From contig NZ_FUKU01000057.1 in NCBI RefSeq assembly GCF_900163865.1, positions 124,001 through 188,000 of the forward strand: DNA of 64,000 nt, given 5' to 3'. This document shows, in pieces, positions 19,335 to 29,285 of the stretch; position 1 is the first letter of the stretch; each line of letters starts with the position of its first letter. The notes beneath the pieces were generated by a model, which was given only the letters and a program-made list of their open reading frames with translations, was not told the origin of the DNA and made no database searches. This DNA is from Sphingobacterium sp. JB170 (GTDB taxonomy: Bacteria; Bacteroidota; Bacteroidia; Sphingobacteriales; Sphingobacteriaceae). Position numbers and translations under genes: made by a program.

Positions 19335-20427
19335 AATCGTATCGGTTTATTTTATTTTGACCTATGAGTATCAAAATTGATATACCCAAAGAAAAAATAT
19401 AAACACCATAGTTCCAACGAAATGACCGATAAAAGTAGCGGTAGCGTTATCGGAAAAAACACGTCATATACATTTATTTTTCAGCCCGATGGCCGAACTA
19501 ATTTCACGTTGCATATAACGAGAAATAGTCCGCTTTACGGAAATAAACAGGTTTAACGTTAATTCAGCATAGTGTTGAAATTCAATATAAAAATAATCCC
19601 TTTCCAATATATTCGTATTAATTTTCATAATCTACGGTCACGGGAACTAGCGACTTTTAGTTGCCAACAACGACTTGGTCGACGTACAAATTTCTCGTTA
19701 TGCATACCCCAGCTAGCAAAATTGCTCGTCCATGGGACAAAATAGCCATAAACACACCTACGGAAACGGCAATGATATTTTAAATTCGAGTCATAACTCT
19801 TCTTTTTGGTTTTCAACACAAAAACAGCCCTTTTGATTTTAGAGGAATTTACCAGAACAGAAATTTGGTATGTGGGATTCGAATAGGCTGTGAAGAATAC
19901 GGTCTAGAAAAAAGATTTGTGATACGTATAACTTTTGTTATTTTTTTCTGACGTTATAGGTAGAGAAATCCCACAAAATTATATAAACCAACAGACAGGC
20001 GGAAGAGAATTTGGGTCCTTAAAAAAACAAAAAATAATTACCTAAAAATAACGGTAAAAATAGATTCTTTTTGAGGGGCATATGACCAATGGAATTAAGG
20101 CGACAGAATATCACATTTTCTGACAACTTCTGGGCGAAAAAAGTCGAGTAAAAGGCGGGCAAATAGCACCTTTTCGTATCTATTCAATTTCGTAAAAACC
20201 ATCCGTTTTTCTGATTATCTCTTTACAATCGAAAAAAAAGTGACACTTTTTTAACGCAGTCAATTAAAACCCTTACAAAATAGACATAACTAAATGTATA
20301 TCAATAATTTGAACCACAAAAACCACATCTTCAAGAGATAACTATTAGTTAAAATTCAATGCAATATTAACCATTCATTAATACTAAAATCAGTTTGTTT
20401 ACATTTTTTTTGTATTTTAGTATCACT
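19335..20427. other. 1.1-kb AT-rich intergenic region
   Basis: It holds the promoter region of the amino-sugar operon (leftward) and of a small gene at 20428 (rightward). A perfect 7-bp inverted repeat (CCGATAA 19426-19432, TTATCGG 19447-19453) lies about 100 nt upstream of the SusC start and could be an operator. A 64-codon minus-strand frame at 19625-19819 shows nothing recognisable. I see no gene or mobile-element remnant. Confidence 0.45.
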
Positions 20428-20676
20428 ATGATATTTGTAGAGATAACAAAAGACAAGCTCATATCTGCGAAAGCAAATGGCTTTAATGCAATTGTGACGT
20501 CTTTAAATTCAGACCCAATTAACCCTATTTGGTTTTTTGAAAAAGTACCAACTGGGAAGTTCCAAAAGTATCAAGATGAGATAGCGAATAGATATCAGAT
20601 TTGCTACCCACTTTCGGAAGCTATTGAAACGATTGACGAATTACCTTTCATAGGTAAATTGAAGATAGAAAACTAG
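20428..20676 (+). CDS. Small protein of unknown function, 82 aa
   Basis: I chose the ATG at 20428 because the frame upstream only continues to a TTG with a hydrophobic, promoter-like sequence. The product starts MIFVEITKDKLISAKANGF and has mixed alpha/beta character with no signal peptide or membrane segment. A short motif NPIWFFEKVPTG occupies the middle. I do not recognise the family. Its reality is supported by an excellent intrinsic terminator beginning at its stop codon and an AT-rich leader. It is isolated between two operons running the other way. Confidence 0.6.
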   Translation: MIFVEITKDKLISAKANGFNAIVTSLNSDPINPIWFFEKVPTGKFQKYQDEIANRYQICYPLSEAIETIDELPFIGKLKIEN

Positions 20677-20697
20677 GGAGCGAAAGCTCCCTTTTTT
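20676..20697 (+). terminator. Intrinsic terminator of the small gene
   Basis: GGGAGC (20676-20681), loop GAAA, GCTCCC (20686-20691), then six T residues. The GAAA tetraloop and T run make this a textbook rho-independent terminator. Its first G is the last base of the stop codon. Confidence 0.92.
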
Positions 20698-20733
20698 GTA
20701 ACCTATCGTTTTAAATTTCTTTTAATGATTGCT

Positions 20734-20763
20734 GACCTGTCTATCTAATTTCTATGACAGGTC
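20734..20763 (-). terminator. Hairpin after the phosphodiesterase operon
   Basis: A perfect 8-bp inverted repeat (GACCTGTC 20734-20741, GACAGGTC 20756-20763) with a 14-nt loop lies 60 nt downstream of the minus-strand GDPD stop. There is no strong T run on either strand, so it is a candidate terminator or 3'-end stabilising hairpin. Confidence 0.4.
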
Positions 20764-20823
20764 GGGAATCATTTTATGCTTCCTGCGGAGGGATCTTATA
20801 CATTTGGGCGGAAAAACACATCG

Positions 20824-21768
20824 TTAATTCACGGGATCTTTAATTTCGTACAGGCCTTTAGATTTCAAATAATCGATCAATAAGGCTGGACGATCTGTTT
20901 GTATAATCCGGGCACCAAGCTTATCAATGAGGTATCCGTAAATCTTAGCTGGGTTCCCTACGGCACGATCATCCTCTAACCCTCCCGAAAGTGATGCCCA
21001 TAACGAGTTGTACCATATTAAGCTTTTATTAGCTAGCAGGGGCCTTACTTTAAGGGCAGCGGCATGCGTTGTATCTTTATAGGTAAGTTCGAAAGCAACG
21101 GGCGCAAGCTGCTCGTCCAAACTAAGTATTTCATCAAAAGCACCTTGCTTATCAATATTTACAATCGGCATGTAAAGCACGTCCTTTAAATATCGACCGA
21201 ATTTTTCTGATACGGTTTTAGCATCCCCATTACCTTTCATGATGATATGATCGAGCGTACCTGTGCGTTGTAGCATCGGATATATTTCATCGAAATACCG
21301 ATCTGCTTTGTCTAAGTTAACCAGAACCTTTCCTTTAATTTCAAGCAATGTTTCCTCAAGGGTAGGAATATGCTCACTTGTGACCCTTCCTGCACCATTT
21401 TTTAAGCGCAACATTTCAAGCGCGGCATAGTCCATATCAGCCACTTTACCATTTCCCGAAGTCGTTCTATTTACGGTCGCATCGTGCATGAGTAAGAGTA
21501 CCCCATCCTTGCTTCGTTGCACGTCAAGTTCAAGCACATCGACTCCCATGGCAATAGCGCTACGAATGGCGCCGATAGAATTCTCTGGGAAATTTCGCCA
21601 ATCTGCCCGGTGGGCAACAACGAAAACTTTGTTACTATTCTCGTTAAACAATTCGGCCCGCACGATTTGTGCATGACTCCTCTTCGCATCGAGCTGCGAA
21701 AATGCTGGCGTGCATACCCCCAAGAAAAAGACAAAGAGCAGACTACAGACCGTTGAGTTTTTTTTCAT
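20824..21768 (-). CDS. Secreted glycerophosphodiester phosphodiesterase family protein
   Basis: A 314-aa exported phosphodiesterase that hydrolyses glycerophosphodiesters to glycerol-3-phosphate and an alcohol. I start at 21768 because MKKNSTVCSLLFVFFLGVCT is a clean signal peptide. An upstream in-frame ATG at 21811-21813 would add 15 residues before it. The GDPD active site is present: H53-R54 in VAHRADW, the PEN segment at 61-63, E80 and D82 in VLELDV, and the second histidine H95 in LMHDATVNRTT. It is the last gene of the SusCD phosphoesterase locus, 80 nt after the metallophosphoesterase. The usual HRG is HRA here. Confidence 0.88.
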   Translation of the reverse strand: MKKNSTVCSLLFVFFLGVCTPAFSQLDAKRSHAQIVRAELFNENSNKVFVVAHRADWRNFPENSIGAIRSAIAMGVDVLELDVQRSKDGVLLLMHDATVNRTTSGNGKVADMDYAALEMLRLKNGAGRVTSEHIPTLEETLLEIKGKVLVNLDKADRYFDEIYPMLQRTGTLDHIIMKGNGDAKTVSEKFGRYLKDVLYMPIVNIDKQGAFDEILSLDEQLAPVAFELTYKDTTHAAALKVRPLLANKSLIWYNSLWASLSGGLEDDRAVGNPAKIYGYLIDKLGARIIQTDRPALLIDYLKSKGLYEIKDPVN

Positions 21769-21848
21769 ATTATGGTTTTCCTTAAAAATACGGATTAATA
21801 TTGTTTGCTTCAACCATCAGGTCACCACAAACGCGTACGTGACATCTA

Positions 21849-22964
21849 TTAGTCAAGCTCGACTGTGTACGCGTTACGTGAATCTGTCTTCCAAGCATGT
21901 TCCTGTGTCGTCGGTGAGGCGCCAAACAATGGTGAAAAAGTACGTACTTTGACGGTTTTATCGTCAGGAAAGAACTCTAAAATACGTAGCCAACCGTCTC
22001 CTCCGTTGCCACTACGACCACCGCCACCCATCGCCTGCGCGTCGAATAGGATTTGATGCACCGCATCTCCGTTATCGTTGACATCTTTTTTATAACCTTC
22101 ACCCGAGAAGTGGCCGCTGAGTACCATGTCTATGTTACTTGCAGGCTTAACAAGCTTTTCCCAGATCTGTTGGCCGTTATTTGCATCAGGAAGTACAACG
22201 GGTGACTTCAAAATTTTACCATCGACTTGATACGGTTCCCATAGCAACCATTTGCTCTGCCCGGCGCCCAACTCGTCTTTAGGATTGAGGTAACTGTGCG
22301 TTACCAGTACGATACGATGGTCTTTATATTCTGGCATCTGTGCCACCTTTTTCGCCCAGCTTACTACCGTATCACGCGGAGCGAACTCCATGGCCATAAA
22401 CAAATAATCACGCCCGCTGAGGCCTTTGATCTCATATGCCGCATTTGCCAGGGTTTGTTGCTGCTGTTCGTCGCGCGAATTTTGAACTAAATGTTTACCG
22501 TTTAAAAAGTTGTCATCGATCTTAAAGAATTCGTTATACCGAGATGTTCTATTTCCTTGCCGGTCGACGCTATAATCGTGATTTCCCGTTGCGGCAATAT
22601 AAGGCACTTTCCCGTTTAACCTTTTAAATGCTCCGGAGGCTGCTTCCCACTGGCGCTGCGTAGATTGATCGCCATCGTAGTCGCGTGTTATTTTCTCATT
22701 GTTTTGCACAAGGTCTCCCACACAAACGACCATGCGTATGTTCAGCGTATCGATATTTTCTTCTATCCATGCTGTCATGAGCTCCAAGATGGGTTGATTC
22801 CGCCCCCATTTCACGTAGTTCTGAATATCTGGAATCATCACCATCGACCATGATTCCTTATTTTCTAATGCGGGTTTGCTGTAGGTTGTTTGTCCATATA
22901 CGCTGGAAAGCATAGTTGTAGCCACACAAAGTACGAGCGCTATACGGCAGGTTATTTTTTTCAT
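21849..22964 (-). CDS. Secreted calcineurin-like metallophosphoesterase
   Basis: A 371-aa exported phosphoesterase with a signal peptide ending near SVYGQ. The two-metal calcineurin-type motifs appear in order: D-x-Q in MIPDIQN (D46, Q48), GDLVQN (D84), GNHDY (127-131), the histidine in LVTHSYL and the terminal SGHFSGEG. It lies 76 nt after the SusD gene and upstream of a GDPD. The pair can be pictured as sequential enzymes releasing phosphate or glycerol phosphate from an imported or surface-bound phosphodiester. The true substrate is not evident from sequence. Confidence 0.88.
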   Translation of the reverse strand: MKKITCRIALVLCVATTMLSSVYGQTTYSKPALENKESWSMVMIPDIQNYVKWGRNQPILELMTAWIEENIDTLNIRMVVCVGDLVQNNEKITRDYDGDQSTQRQWEAASGAFKRLNGKVPYIAATGNHDYSVDRQGNRTSRYNEFFKIDDNFLNGKHLVQNSRDEQQQQTLANAAYEIKGLSGRDYLFMAMEFAPRDTVVSWAKKVAQMPEYKDHRIVLVTHSYLNPKDELGAGQSKWLLWEPYQVDGKILKSPVVLPDANNGQQIWEKLVKPASNIDMVLSGHFSGEGYKKDVNDNGDAVHQILFDAQAMGGGGRSGNGGDGWLRILEFFPDDKTVKVRTFSPLFGASPTTQEHAWKTDSRNAYTVELD

Positions 22965-23040
22965 TATTTCTCTATTTGGTTAGTTCCTCTTTTTTTCTCA
23001 AAGCTATTATAAAGTTCATTCAAAAGACATTATGCACTTA

Positions 23041-24741
23041 TCAATAACCCGGATTTTGCTTCAAGTTAGCATTTATTAAGATTTCTTTGTTGGGTATTGG
23101 CCACAAATACTGTTTTGTACTGAAGCTTCTATCGCCTAATTTAGCGCAGTACCCTTTGTTGTAGAGTTCATCTAAATTTGGATACCCGTTCTCATCAATA
23201 GTAGGCGTGATTGGCCAGAACCACAGGTCTGTCTCAATCAGTTTTTTATTCATTTCCGTGATAGGCAATAACCCGTAATAGGGACGCTTCAGCGCATTTT
23301 CAAATTCTCCCCAACGGTGTAAATCCCAAAAGCGTCTATGCTCCCATGCAAATTCGATACGTCGTTCGGTGCGCAATGTTTTACGCAGCTCATCGGTGTC
23401 GGTGCTGGTTACCGCAGGATAGCTCTCCTGCTGGGCAGCTTTGACATGATAAGCACGCGCGCGCACTTGGTTGATGGCATCGAGCACGCTAGCATCAATC
23501 TCGCCGAGTTCAATTTTTGCCTCGGCATACATCAGCAACACGTCGGCGTACCGCATGATGATTATCGGATTATCGGCTTGATTAGCGATCCAGTTATCAT
23601 CCGCGTATTTACGCAGCTGCAGCCCGTTGTACGATGCGTGTTGGGTATAACCTTTAGTATCTTTATTTTCGACCAACTGCCCGGTATTCACGTTCAATAC
23701 TTTTTCCGCCCTTGGATCGGGCTCATAGATATATCCTAAAAATTCTGAACCAAATTCAACAATTGTCGCGGTTAAACGTGGGTCACGATTCTCAAAAGGA
23801 CGCTGCGGATTAAAAAGGTCCGACTGATCGATCATTTTACCATCCGTACATGGATAAACTGCGAGAAGCTCCCATGATGGCTGAGCGACAGCACTTCCTC
23901 CAACCGTTCGCGGCATAAAGTTTTTCGAACTCCAAACAACGGTCAAGTCGCGCGATCGAGGTAGCGAAAAAATAGTTTCAGATTCCATTTTTTTAGACTG
24001 AAAATAGGTTTGGTAATCCGGGTGGAGACTATACAATCCAAGATCAATGAGCTTCTTTGTTTCATCGCGCACGATTTGCCAGTCGGACTGCCACAGTGCG
24101 ACCCGCGCTTTCATCGCTATTGCAGCGCCTTTGCTAACGCGGGTAACCGAAGAACTGCTATTCTCTTCGGGCAAATTTTCGATAGCGTAATCAAAATCCG
24201 CGTACACTTCTTGCAAGATGTCCGTCTCATCAGTGCGTCCTATGGCGAAGGCCTCTTCGATGGTAATGGACTCTTTATAGAAAGGAACGTCGCCATACAA
24301 GCTGATCAACCGGCCATAAAAGTTCGCCCGAAAGAACATAGCTTCTGCCCGCAGGCGGTTTACAGTCTCCGTAGGCAGGGCATCCCCGAGAACCTCCAAG
24401 CTTTCTACAACCCTATTTGCGCGGCTTATCCCTTTGTAGGTGTTCATCCACGTTGTCTCACTATCGGCCCACTCGCTGGTTACCGCGCCCGCCGAATATT
24501 CGTACACGACTAGTCGTTGCGCCCAGTCGTCTGTCCAGCGATCGGTTTGAAAGTTCGTTTCCAAGTTCCATACATAGGTACGATATAAATCGTTTAACGA
24601 CATCTCTATTTCCGTTTGGTCGGAATACCAATTCTCATTCGATCCTTCCGATGGGGGCACTAAGTCCAACTTCGCGCACGAGAAGAACAGGGCCGTCAGG
24701 ATCAAACAAATAAAATAGTGTTTTCTGAGTATATGTGTCAT
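23041..24741 (-). CDS. SusD/RagB-family lipoprotein of the phosphoesterase locus
   Basis: A 566-aa surface lipoprotein with lipobox ALFFSC (lipidated C22) followed by AKLDLVPPSEGS. It has the helical SusD core and the classical RagB C-terminus YLWPIPNKEILINANLKQNPGY-like tail, ending KQNPGY. It starts 6 nt after the SusC stop. Its partners downstream are phosphoesterases instead of glycosidases, so the bound ligand may carry phosphodiester groups. Confidence 0.92.
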   Translation of the reverse strand: MTHILRKHYFICLILTALFFSCAKLDLVPPSEGSNENWYSDQTEIEMSLNDLYRTYVWNLETNFQTDRWTDDWAQRLVVYEYSAGAVTSEWADSETTWMNTYKGISRANRVVESLEVLGDALPTETVNRLRAEAMFFRANFYGRLISLYGDVPFYKESITIEEAFAIGRTDETDILQEVYADFDYAIENLPEENSSSSVTRVSKGAAIAMKARVALWQSDWQIVRDETKKLIDLGLYSLHPDYQTYFQSKKMESETIFSLPRSRDLTVVWSSKNFMPRTVGGSAVAQPSWELLAVYPCTDGKMIDQSDLFNPQRPFENRDPRLTATIVEFGSEFLGYIYEPDPRAEKVLNVNTGQLVENKDTKGYTQHASYNGLQLRKYADDNWIANQADNPIIIMRYADVLLMYAEAKIELGEIDASVLDAINQVRARAYHVKAAQQESYPAVTSTDTDELRKTLRTERRIEFAWEHRRFWDLHRWGEFENALKRPYYGLLPITEMNKKLIETDLWFWPITPTIDENGYPNLDELYNKGYCAKLGDRSFSTKQYLWPIPNKEILINANLKQNPGY

Positions 24742-24747
24742 GGTTGA

Positions 24748-27700
24748 TTAAAATTTAATGTTGAGTCCAACGCTATAGGTGCTTGAAATGTAGGAGTTGT
24801 TCACCGATTCCGGATCGTAGCCCTTAGGGTAGTCGCTAATGGAGAAAAGATCGGTTCCCGACATGTATACGCGCAGGCCTTTCATGTTAATTTTCTGCAA
24901 AATACTCTGGGGCAGGTTGTAGCCCACCGTTATGTTCTTTAGGCGGAAGTAGTCACCCTTGAAGAGCCAAAAGTCCGACATCTCATAATTATTATTTGTT
25001 GCACTTTGGTGTGATAAACGTGGATAGCGAGCATTGGCATTCTGCTCGTTAGAGTTATATACGCTCCAGTAGTTACCGTCGTACTCGGTAGAAGGACTGG
25101 TCCAAGTCGACTCAAAGGGTTGGATCATATTGGGCGCTAAACGCTTCGACTGCTTTGCAACTCCTTGAAACACGGCCGAAATATCAAATGCTTTATAACC
25201 TAAGCTGATGTTTCCTCCGTATGTGAAACGCGGCAGCGATCCCCCTAAGAGCACTTTGTCATATTCCGGCGTGATTACACCGTCAGGCGTGCCTTCGGGT
25301 CCGGAGATATCGCGGTATTTAATATCGCCTGGCTTAACAGCCGAATGTAAAACCGGACTATTCTCGACCTCCTGGGCATTCTGGAATAAGCCCTCGGATT
25401 GGTAACCGAACCACTCGTGGTATTGACCGCCTTCGCGTATAATTTGGTCCCCTGTAAACACCGTTCCGCCTAGGTAACCCATATTGGAAGTGTAGTCCGA
25501 GAGATTGAATGATGCGGAATAGCGAAAGTCCTCGCCAATACGATCACTCCAATTGATAACAAATTCCCATCCATTTGTTTTCATTGTCCCGGTGTTCTGA
25601 TCGGGGTTTTCATACCCCAAGTAATCGGGAACTTCTAGCTCAAGCAGCATGTCCCGGGTGCGCTTTACGTAATAATCTGCCGCCACGCTCAGCCTGTTAC
25701 CAAAAAAGCCACCGTCTATACCGATATTCCATGATTCTGTCGTCTCCCAACTGATATCTTGTATGGCATAACCTACTTGGCTTGCTGTAGCCTTGGATAC
25801 GATGTTGTCCCCTTGGTAAAATGGTGTTGAGGAGAAGCCTATTGTCGACTGATAAGGGTAATAGCCTATGCGTTCATTCCCGAGCGTACCGTAGGAAGCG
25901 CGCAGCTTGAGCAGCGATACCCCTTGCACATCTTCCATAAAGGACTCCTCGGACAGCGCCCAACCGACAGATACAGAAGGAAAAAGCGCCCAACGATGAT
26001 CTGGGTGAAACCGTGATGAACCGTCGTAGCGGAAATTCGCCTGTACATAATAGCGGCTATCGTAGTCGTACAACACGCGACCGAATACGGAGCGATAAGC
26101 CGACGCCACGGCGTTCCCTGTGTTAAACATGGAGTTTCTGTTGCCTAAATTCAGGTAATGAAAGCTCGAGAGCTCAAAATCTTCGCTCTGTGCATCCAAC
26201 ACTTCTCTATCGTAGGTAAAGTCTTCGTAACCGCCCATCAAGCTCAAATTGTGCAGATCAAATCGTTTCGCGTAATTGACCACAAATTGCTTGGTAAGGG
26301 TTGAGTTCTCTGCCCGGCTTTCATAAAGATTTGTTTTATTATGTCCCGAGATGTATCCACCGATGATTGTTGGGTCCTCGGCGGCGTACCAAGGCAATTT
26401 CTGAATGAAATTCTTACCTTTCTGAAAATGAAAAGAAGGAGATACTGTTCCGGTAAAGGTTAACCCTACTATTGGTTCATACTCTAGGGAGATCCGTCCG
26501 TTCACTTTACTATTTGTATTCTTATCAAACCCACCGTATAAGATGTCTGCATACATATTCGACCCATCCTTACCCCCTGCAATACGTCCATCGTCCCATG
26601 TTGCGGCATAGATCGGCGCATACTTGTGTGCCGAATTTATAGGATTGGACGTAGGATTATTGTTTATTGATCTATTTAGGCTGATATCTACATTAGCCTT
26701 TAGCTTGTCGTTGATTTTTATCTGGTTATTTGCCCGCACAAGTATGCGCTCGTAATTACTATTTTCATAGAGCGCATCGGTATCCTCATAATTTAACGAA
26801 ACGCGGCTGTTGATCTTCTCCCCGCCGTGCGAGAAATTAAGAAAATGTCTTTGCCGCGGCGCTGTATCTTTTATCAATAGATCAATCCAGTCCGTCACCG
26901 GGTATTTATTGGGGTCTGTTTGATGGTATGTTTCCCAGTTTTCAACATCCTCTTGTGAATATAACGGATATTCAGCCCCCTGAGGATTCCCTGCATCATT
27001 CCACATCGCCTCATTTGACATTTGCAGATATCGCATGGCGTTCACGCTTTGTGGAAAGGTAGGAATCGTCTCCATACCCATGTTTACGCCTGCCTCGAGG
27101 TTTGTAACCCCCAATGCCGCATTTTTTGTTGTAATCAAGATGACCCCGGCTGCTGCACGGGAGCCGTAGATCGAAGCCGAGGCGGCATCTTTTAACACCG
27201 TGATATCTTTTATATCGTTGGACGATATATCGTCAATGTTGGTGTAGGGTACCCCATCAACAATGATTAAAGGGCTTGAATCGCTTATTGTTGTTATTCC
27301 GCGAATATGAATATCTGCACTCGCTCCGGGCCTGCTGCTATTTCGGGTGACGCTCACCCCTGGGATCTGCCCCTGAAGCTCTTGGGAGAGCTGCGTGCCG
27401 TTGATATTCTCGAGTTTCTCCCCACTAAGGGTGCTCACCGCGCCGGTAAGATCCTTCTTATTCATGGATCCGTAGCCAATCACAACAACCTCATTGAGGC
27501 TCACGAAATCTTCCTGGAGAACTACATCGAGAGCCGTTAAGCCGTTCATCTCGACATCTTTCACGACATAACCGATCGCCGAAAAGTTTAATGCTCCTGC
27601 GGCCTGTTTTAGTGAAATGTTATAGTTCCCTAGGGAGTCCGATACAACGGCGATTCCCGTGGAGAGGTGGGTCACCGTGACGTGTGCAATGGGTTTTCCG

Positions 27701-27789
27701 GCCACGCTCGTGATTTTTCCCCCAATCTCTTGGGCGAACGAAGACACGCTCGAGAGTAGGATAAATACAATAATAATTGGGTGTTTCAT
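24748..27789 (-). CDS. SusC/RagA-family TonB-linked transporter of the phosphoesterase locus
   Basis: A 1013-aa outer-membrane importer. I start at 27789 (MKHPIIIVFILLSSVSSFAQ), which is a clean signal peptide. The frame upstream only adds MAPSKAI. One carboxypeptidase-regulatory-like domain lies at about 21-100, then the plug with VVIGYGSMNKKDLTGAVS, the IHIRGITTI region and SPLIIVDGVPY. The barrel ends in YSVGLNIKF with a terminal phenylalanine. It is first of a four-gene operon and divergent from an MFS exporter gene. Confidence 0.93.
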   Translation of the reverse strand: MKHPIIIVFILLSSVSSFAQEIGGKITSVAGKPIAHVTVTHLSTGIAVVSDSLGNYNISLKQAAGALNFSAIGYVVKDVEMNGLTALDVVLQEDFVSLNEVVVIGYGSMNKKDLTGAVSTLSGEKLENINGTQLSQELQGQIPGVSVTRNSSRPGASADIHIRGITTISDSSPLIIVDGVPYTNIDDISSNDIKDITVLKDAASASIYGSRAAAGVILITTKNAALGVTNLEAGVNMGMETIPTFPQSVNAMRYLQMSNEAMWNDAGNPQGAEYPLYSQEDVENWETYHQTDPNKYPVTDWIDLLIKDTAPRQRHFLNFSHGGEKINSRVSLNYEDTDALYENSNYERILVRANNQIKINDKLKANVDISLNRSINNNPTSNPINSAHKYAPIYAATWDDGRIAGGKDGSNMYADILYGGFDKNTNSKVNGRISLEYEPIVGLTFTGTVSPSFHFQKGKNFIQKLPWYAAEDPTIIGGYISGHNKTNLYESRAENSTLTKQFVVNYAKRFDLHNLSLMGGYEDFTYDREVLDAQSEDFELSSFHYLNLGNRNSMFNTGNAVASAYRSVFGRVLYDYDSRYYVQANFRYDGSSRFHPDHRWALFPSVSVGWALSEESFMEDVQGVSLLKLRASYGTLGNERIGYYPYQSTIGFSSTPFYQGDNIVSKATASQVGYAIQDISWETTESWNIGIDGGFFGNRLSVAADYYVKRTRDMLLELEVPDYLGYENPDQNTGTMKTNGWEFVINWSDRIGEDFRYSASFNLSDYTSNMGYLGGTVFTGDQIIREGGQYHEWFGYQSEGLFQNAQEVENSPVLHSAVKPGDIKYRDISGPEGTPDGVITPEYDKVLLGGSLPRFTYGGNISLGYKAFDISAVFQGVAKQSKRLAPNMIQPFESTWTSPSTEYDGNYWSVYNSNEQNANARYPRLSHQSATNNNYEMSDFWLFKGDYFRLKNITVGYNLPQSILQKINMKGLRVYMSGTDLFSISDYPKGYDPESVNNSYISSTYSVGLNIKF

Positions 27790-28097
27790 GATAGCTTTGC
27801 TTGGTGCCAAAAGTCGCCCTTTGGTATTACCATAAAATCACCTACACATTATCATAGTATTAAATTACCTTATCATACAATATTATTTTTCTTTTAATTG
27901 CCTTTCTTAACACTTATTTATTGTTCAATAAATATTCGCGTTGTTTCAAACAGTGTGACTCGCCTGACTAAAAGATAAGGCGGTTAATCCGACTATATGT
28001 TTTAAAAAAAACGATACCTTTGCAAGCGATCGGGATAACCAAAATCTCAAATACTAGATCTGTTTTTAAGTAAAAAATAAACGCGTAAACACTCCTT
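27790..28097. other. Divergent promoter region, susC and MFS exporter
   Basis: 308 bases without a gene. It contains a good -7 box for the rightward MFS gene at 28015-28022 and AT-rich sequence near 27840-27950 that probably carries the leftward susC promoter. Confidence 0.5.
28015..28022 (+). promoter_or_regulatory. Bacteroidota -7 promoter box for the MFS gene
   Basis: TACCTTTG fits the Bacteroidota primary-sigma -7 consensus TAnnTTTG exactly, 75 nt before the ATG at 28098. No clear TTTG-type -33 box lies 19 nt upstream, so strength is uncertain. Confidence 0.55.
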
Positions 28098-29285
28098 ATG
28101 TCAGACAACAATCCGGCAAACATCCCAAAAACGGTCCTTTGGTCGATGTCAATCATTTCGGGGCTTGTGGTTGCCAACAACTATTACAATCAACCTTTGC
28201 TAGCGCTCATTGCAACAGACTTAAACGTCCCCGAGAGTGCGGCTGCAAAAATATCGGTTATGACGCAGCTAGGTTACGCGCTGGGGCTACTACTTATCGT
28301 CCCACTTGGCGACAAATTTCCACGTAGGAAACTTATTCTTTTTGATCTATTTTTTGTGTTTTTAGCCCTGTTATGGATGACCTTTGCACAGGAATTATGG
28401 ATGCTGTACACCGCTAGCCTATTTATAGGCGCTACATCGGTCATCCCGCAGCTATTTGTCCCAATGGTCGCCGAATTATCGGGGCCAAAAGAAAAGGCAT
28501 CGAATATCGGCCTTGTCGTTTCTGGGCTGCTGCTAGGTATATTACTTTCCAGGTTCATAGGCGGTATTGTTGGTGATTTATGGGGCTGGCGTACGATGTT
28601 TGGAATCGCGGCAAGCTTAATGGTGTTGGTCTGGCTCTACGTATATAAAAAGATCACGGAGATCCAGCCTAATTTTAAAGGGTCATACTTTGAGCTAATG
28701 CGGTCAGTCCTTAAATTGGCACGCGAACAGCCGGTATTACAGCTGGCATCCTTCCGTGGGGCGATGGCTTTCGGATCAATGTGCGCGCTGTTTACAACGC
28801 TCGTTTTCCATATGCAGCGACCTCCTTTCGAAGTAGGCGCTTCTGTTGTTGGAAGTTTTGGCTTAGCGGGCGCCGTAGGCGCATTAGCCGCCGCCAAGGT
28901 CGGCACCTTAGAAAAACGAATAAGCCTCAACCAGATTATTTTCTACTCCTTAGTCGTGCTGATCGGCAGCTGGGGCTTCACCTATTTCGTGGGAGACACC
29001 TACTGGGGATTAATTCTTGGTGTCATTCTGATCGACTTGGGCGTTCAAGCAAGTCACATAATGAACCAGACGAACTACTTTATGATTAAAACTGGTGCCG
29101 TAAACCGGCTGAATACCGTCTATATGGTTTCTTATTTTATTGGTGGATCCTTTGGCACTTACGCCGCCTCATTGGCCTGGCAACATGCGCAGTGGGAAGG
29201 TGTTTGCATGGTTGGGTTTTCGATGGCGGTTCTGGCCCTCTTTGCCCATATTTTATTCGCTCGAAAGGTTCAGCGAGAAGCGTAA
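28098..29285 (+). CDS. Major facilitator superfamily exporter
   Basis: A 395-aa inner-membrane protein with about 12 hydrophobic segments. After MSDNNPANIPK the first helix carries NNYYNQPLLALIATDL, and the loop between helices 2 and 3 holds GDKFPRRKLILF, the MFS motif-A variant. This N-Y-Y-N-Q-P start is seen in YnfM/arabinose-efflux-like DHA1 exporters. The substrate is unknown. It is transcribed alone and is not clearly linked to either neighbour. Confidence 0.85.
   Translation: MSDNNPANIPKTVLWSMSIISGLVVANNYYNQPLLALIATDLNVPESAAAKISVMTQLGYALGLLLIVPLGDKFPRRKLILFDLFFVFLALLWMTFAQELWMLYTASLFIGATSVIPQLFVPMVAELSGPKEKASNIGLVVSGLLLGILLSRFIGGIVGDLWGWRTMFGIAASLMVLVWLYVYKKITEIQPNFKGSYFELMRSVLKLAREQPVLQLASFRGAMAFGSMCALFTTLVFHMQRPPFEVGASVVGSFGLAGAVGALAAAKVGTLEKRISLNQIIFYSLVVLIGSWGFTYFVGDTYWGLILGVILIDLGVQASHIMNQTNYFMIKTGAVNRLNTVYMVSYFIGGSFGTYAASLAWQHAQWEGVCMVGFSMAVLALFAHILFARKVQREA

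Noticed and set aside
19625..19819. 64-codon minus-strand frame in the 19.3-20.4 kb gap
   Set aside because: Arg- and Lys-rich without a domain and without a promoter or terminator of its own.
24010..24513. 167-codon plus-strand frame inside the third susD gene
   Set aside because: Shadow frame opposite a clear SusD sequence, with no motif.
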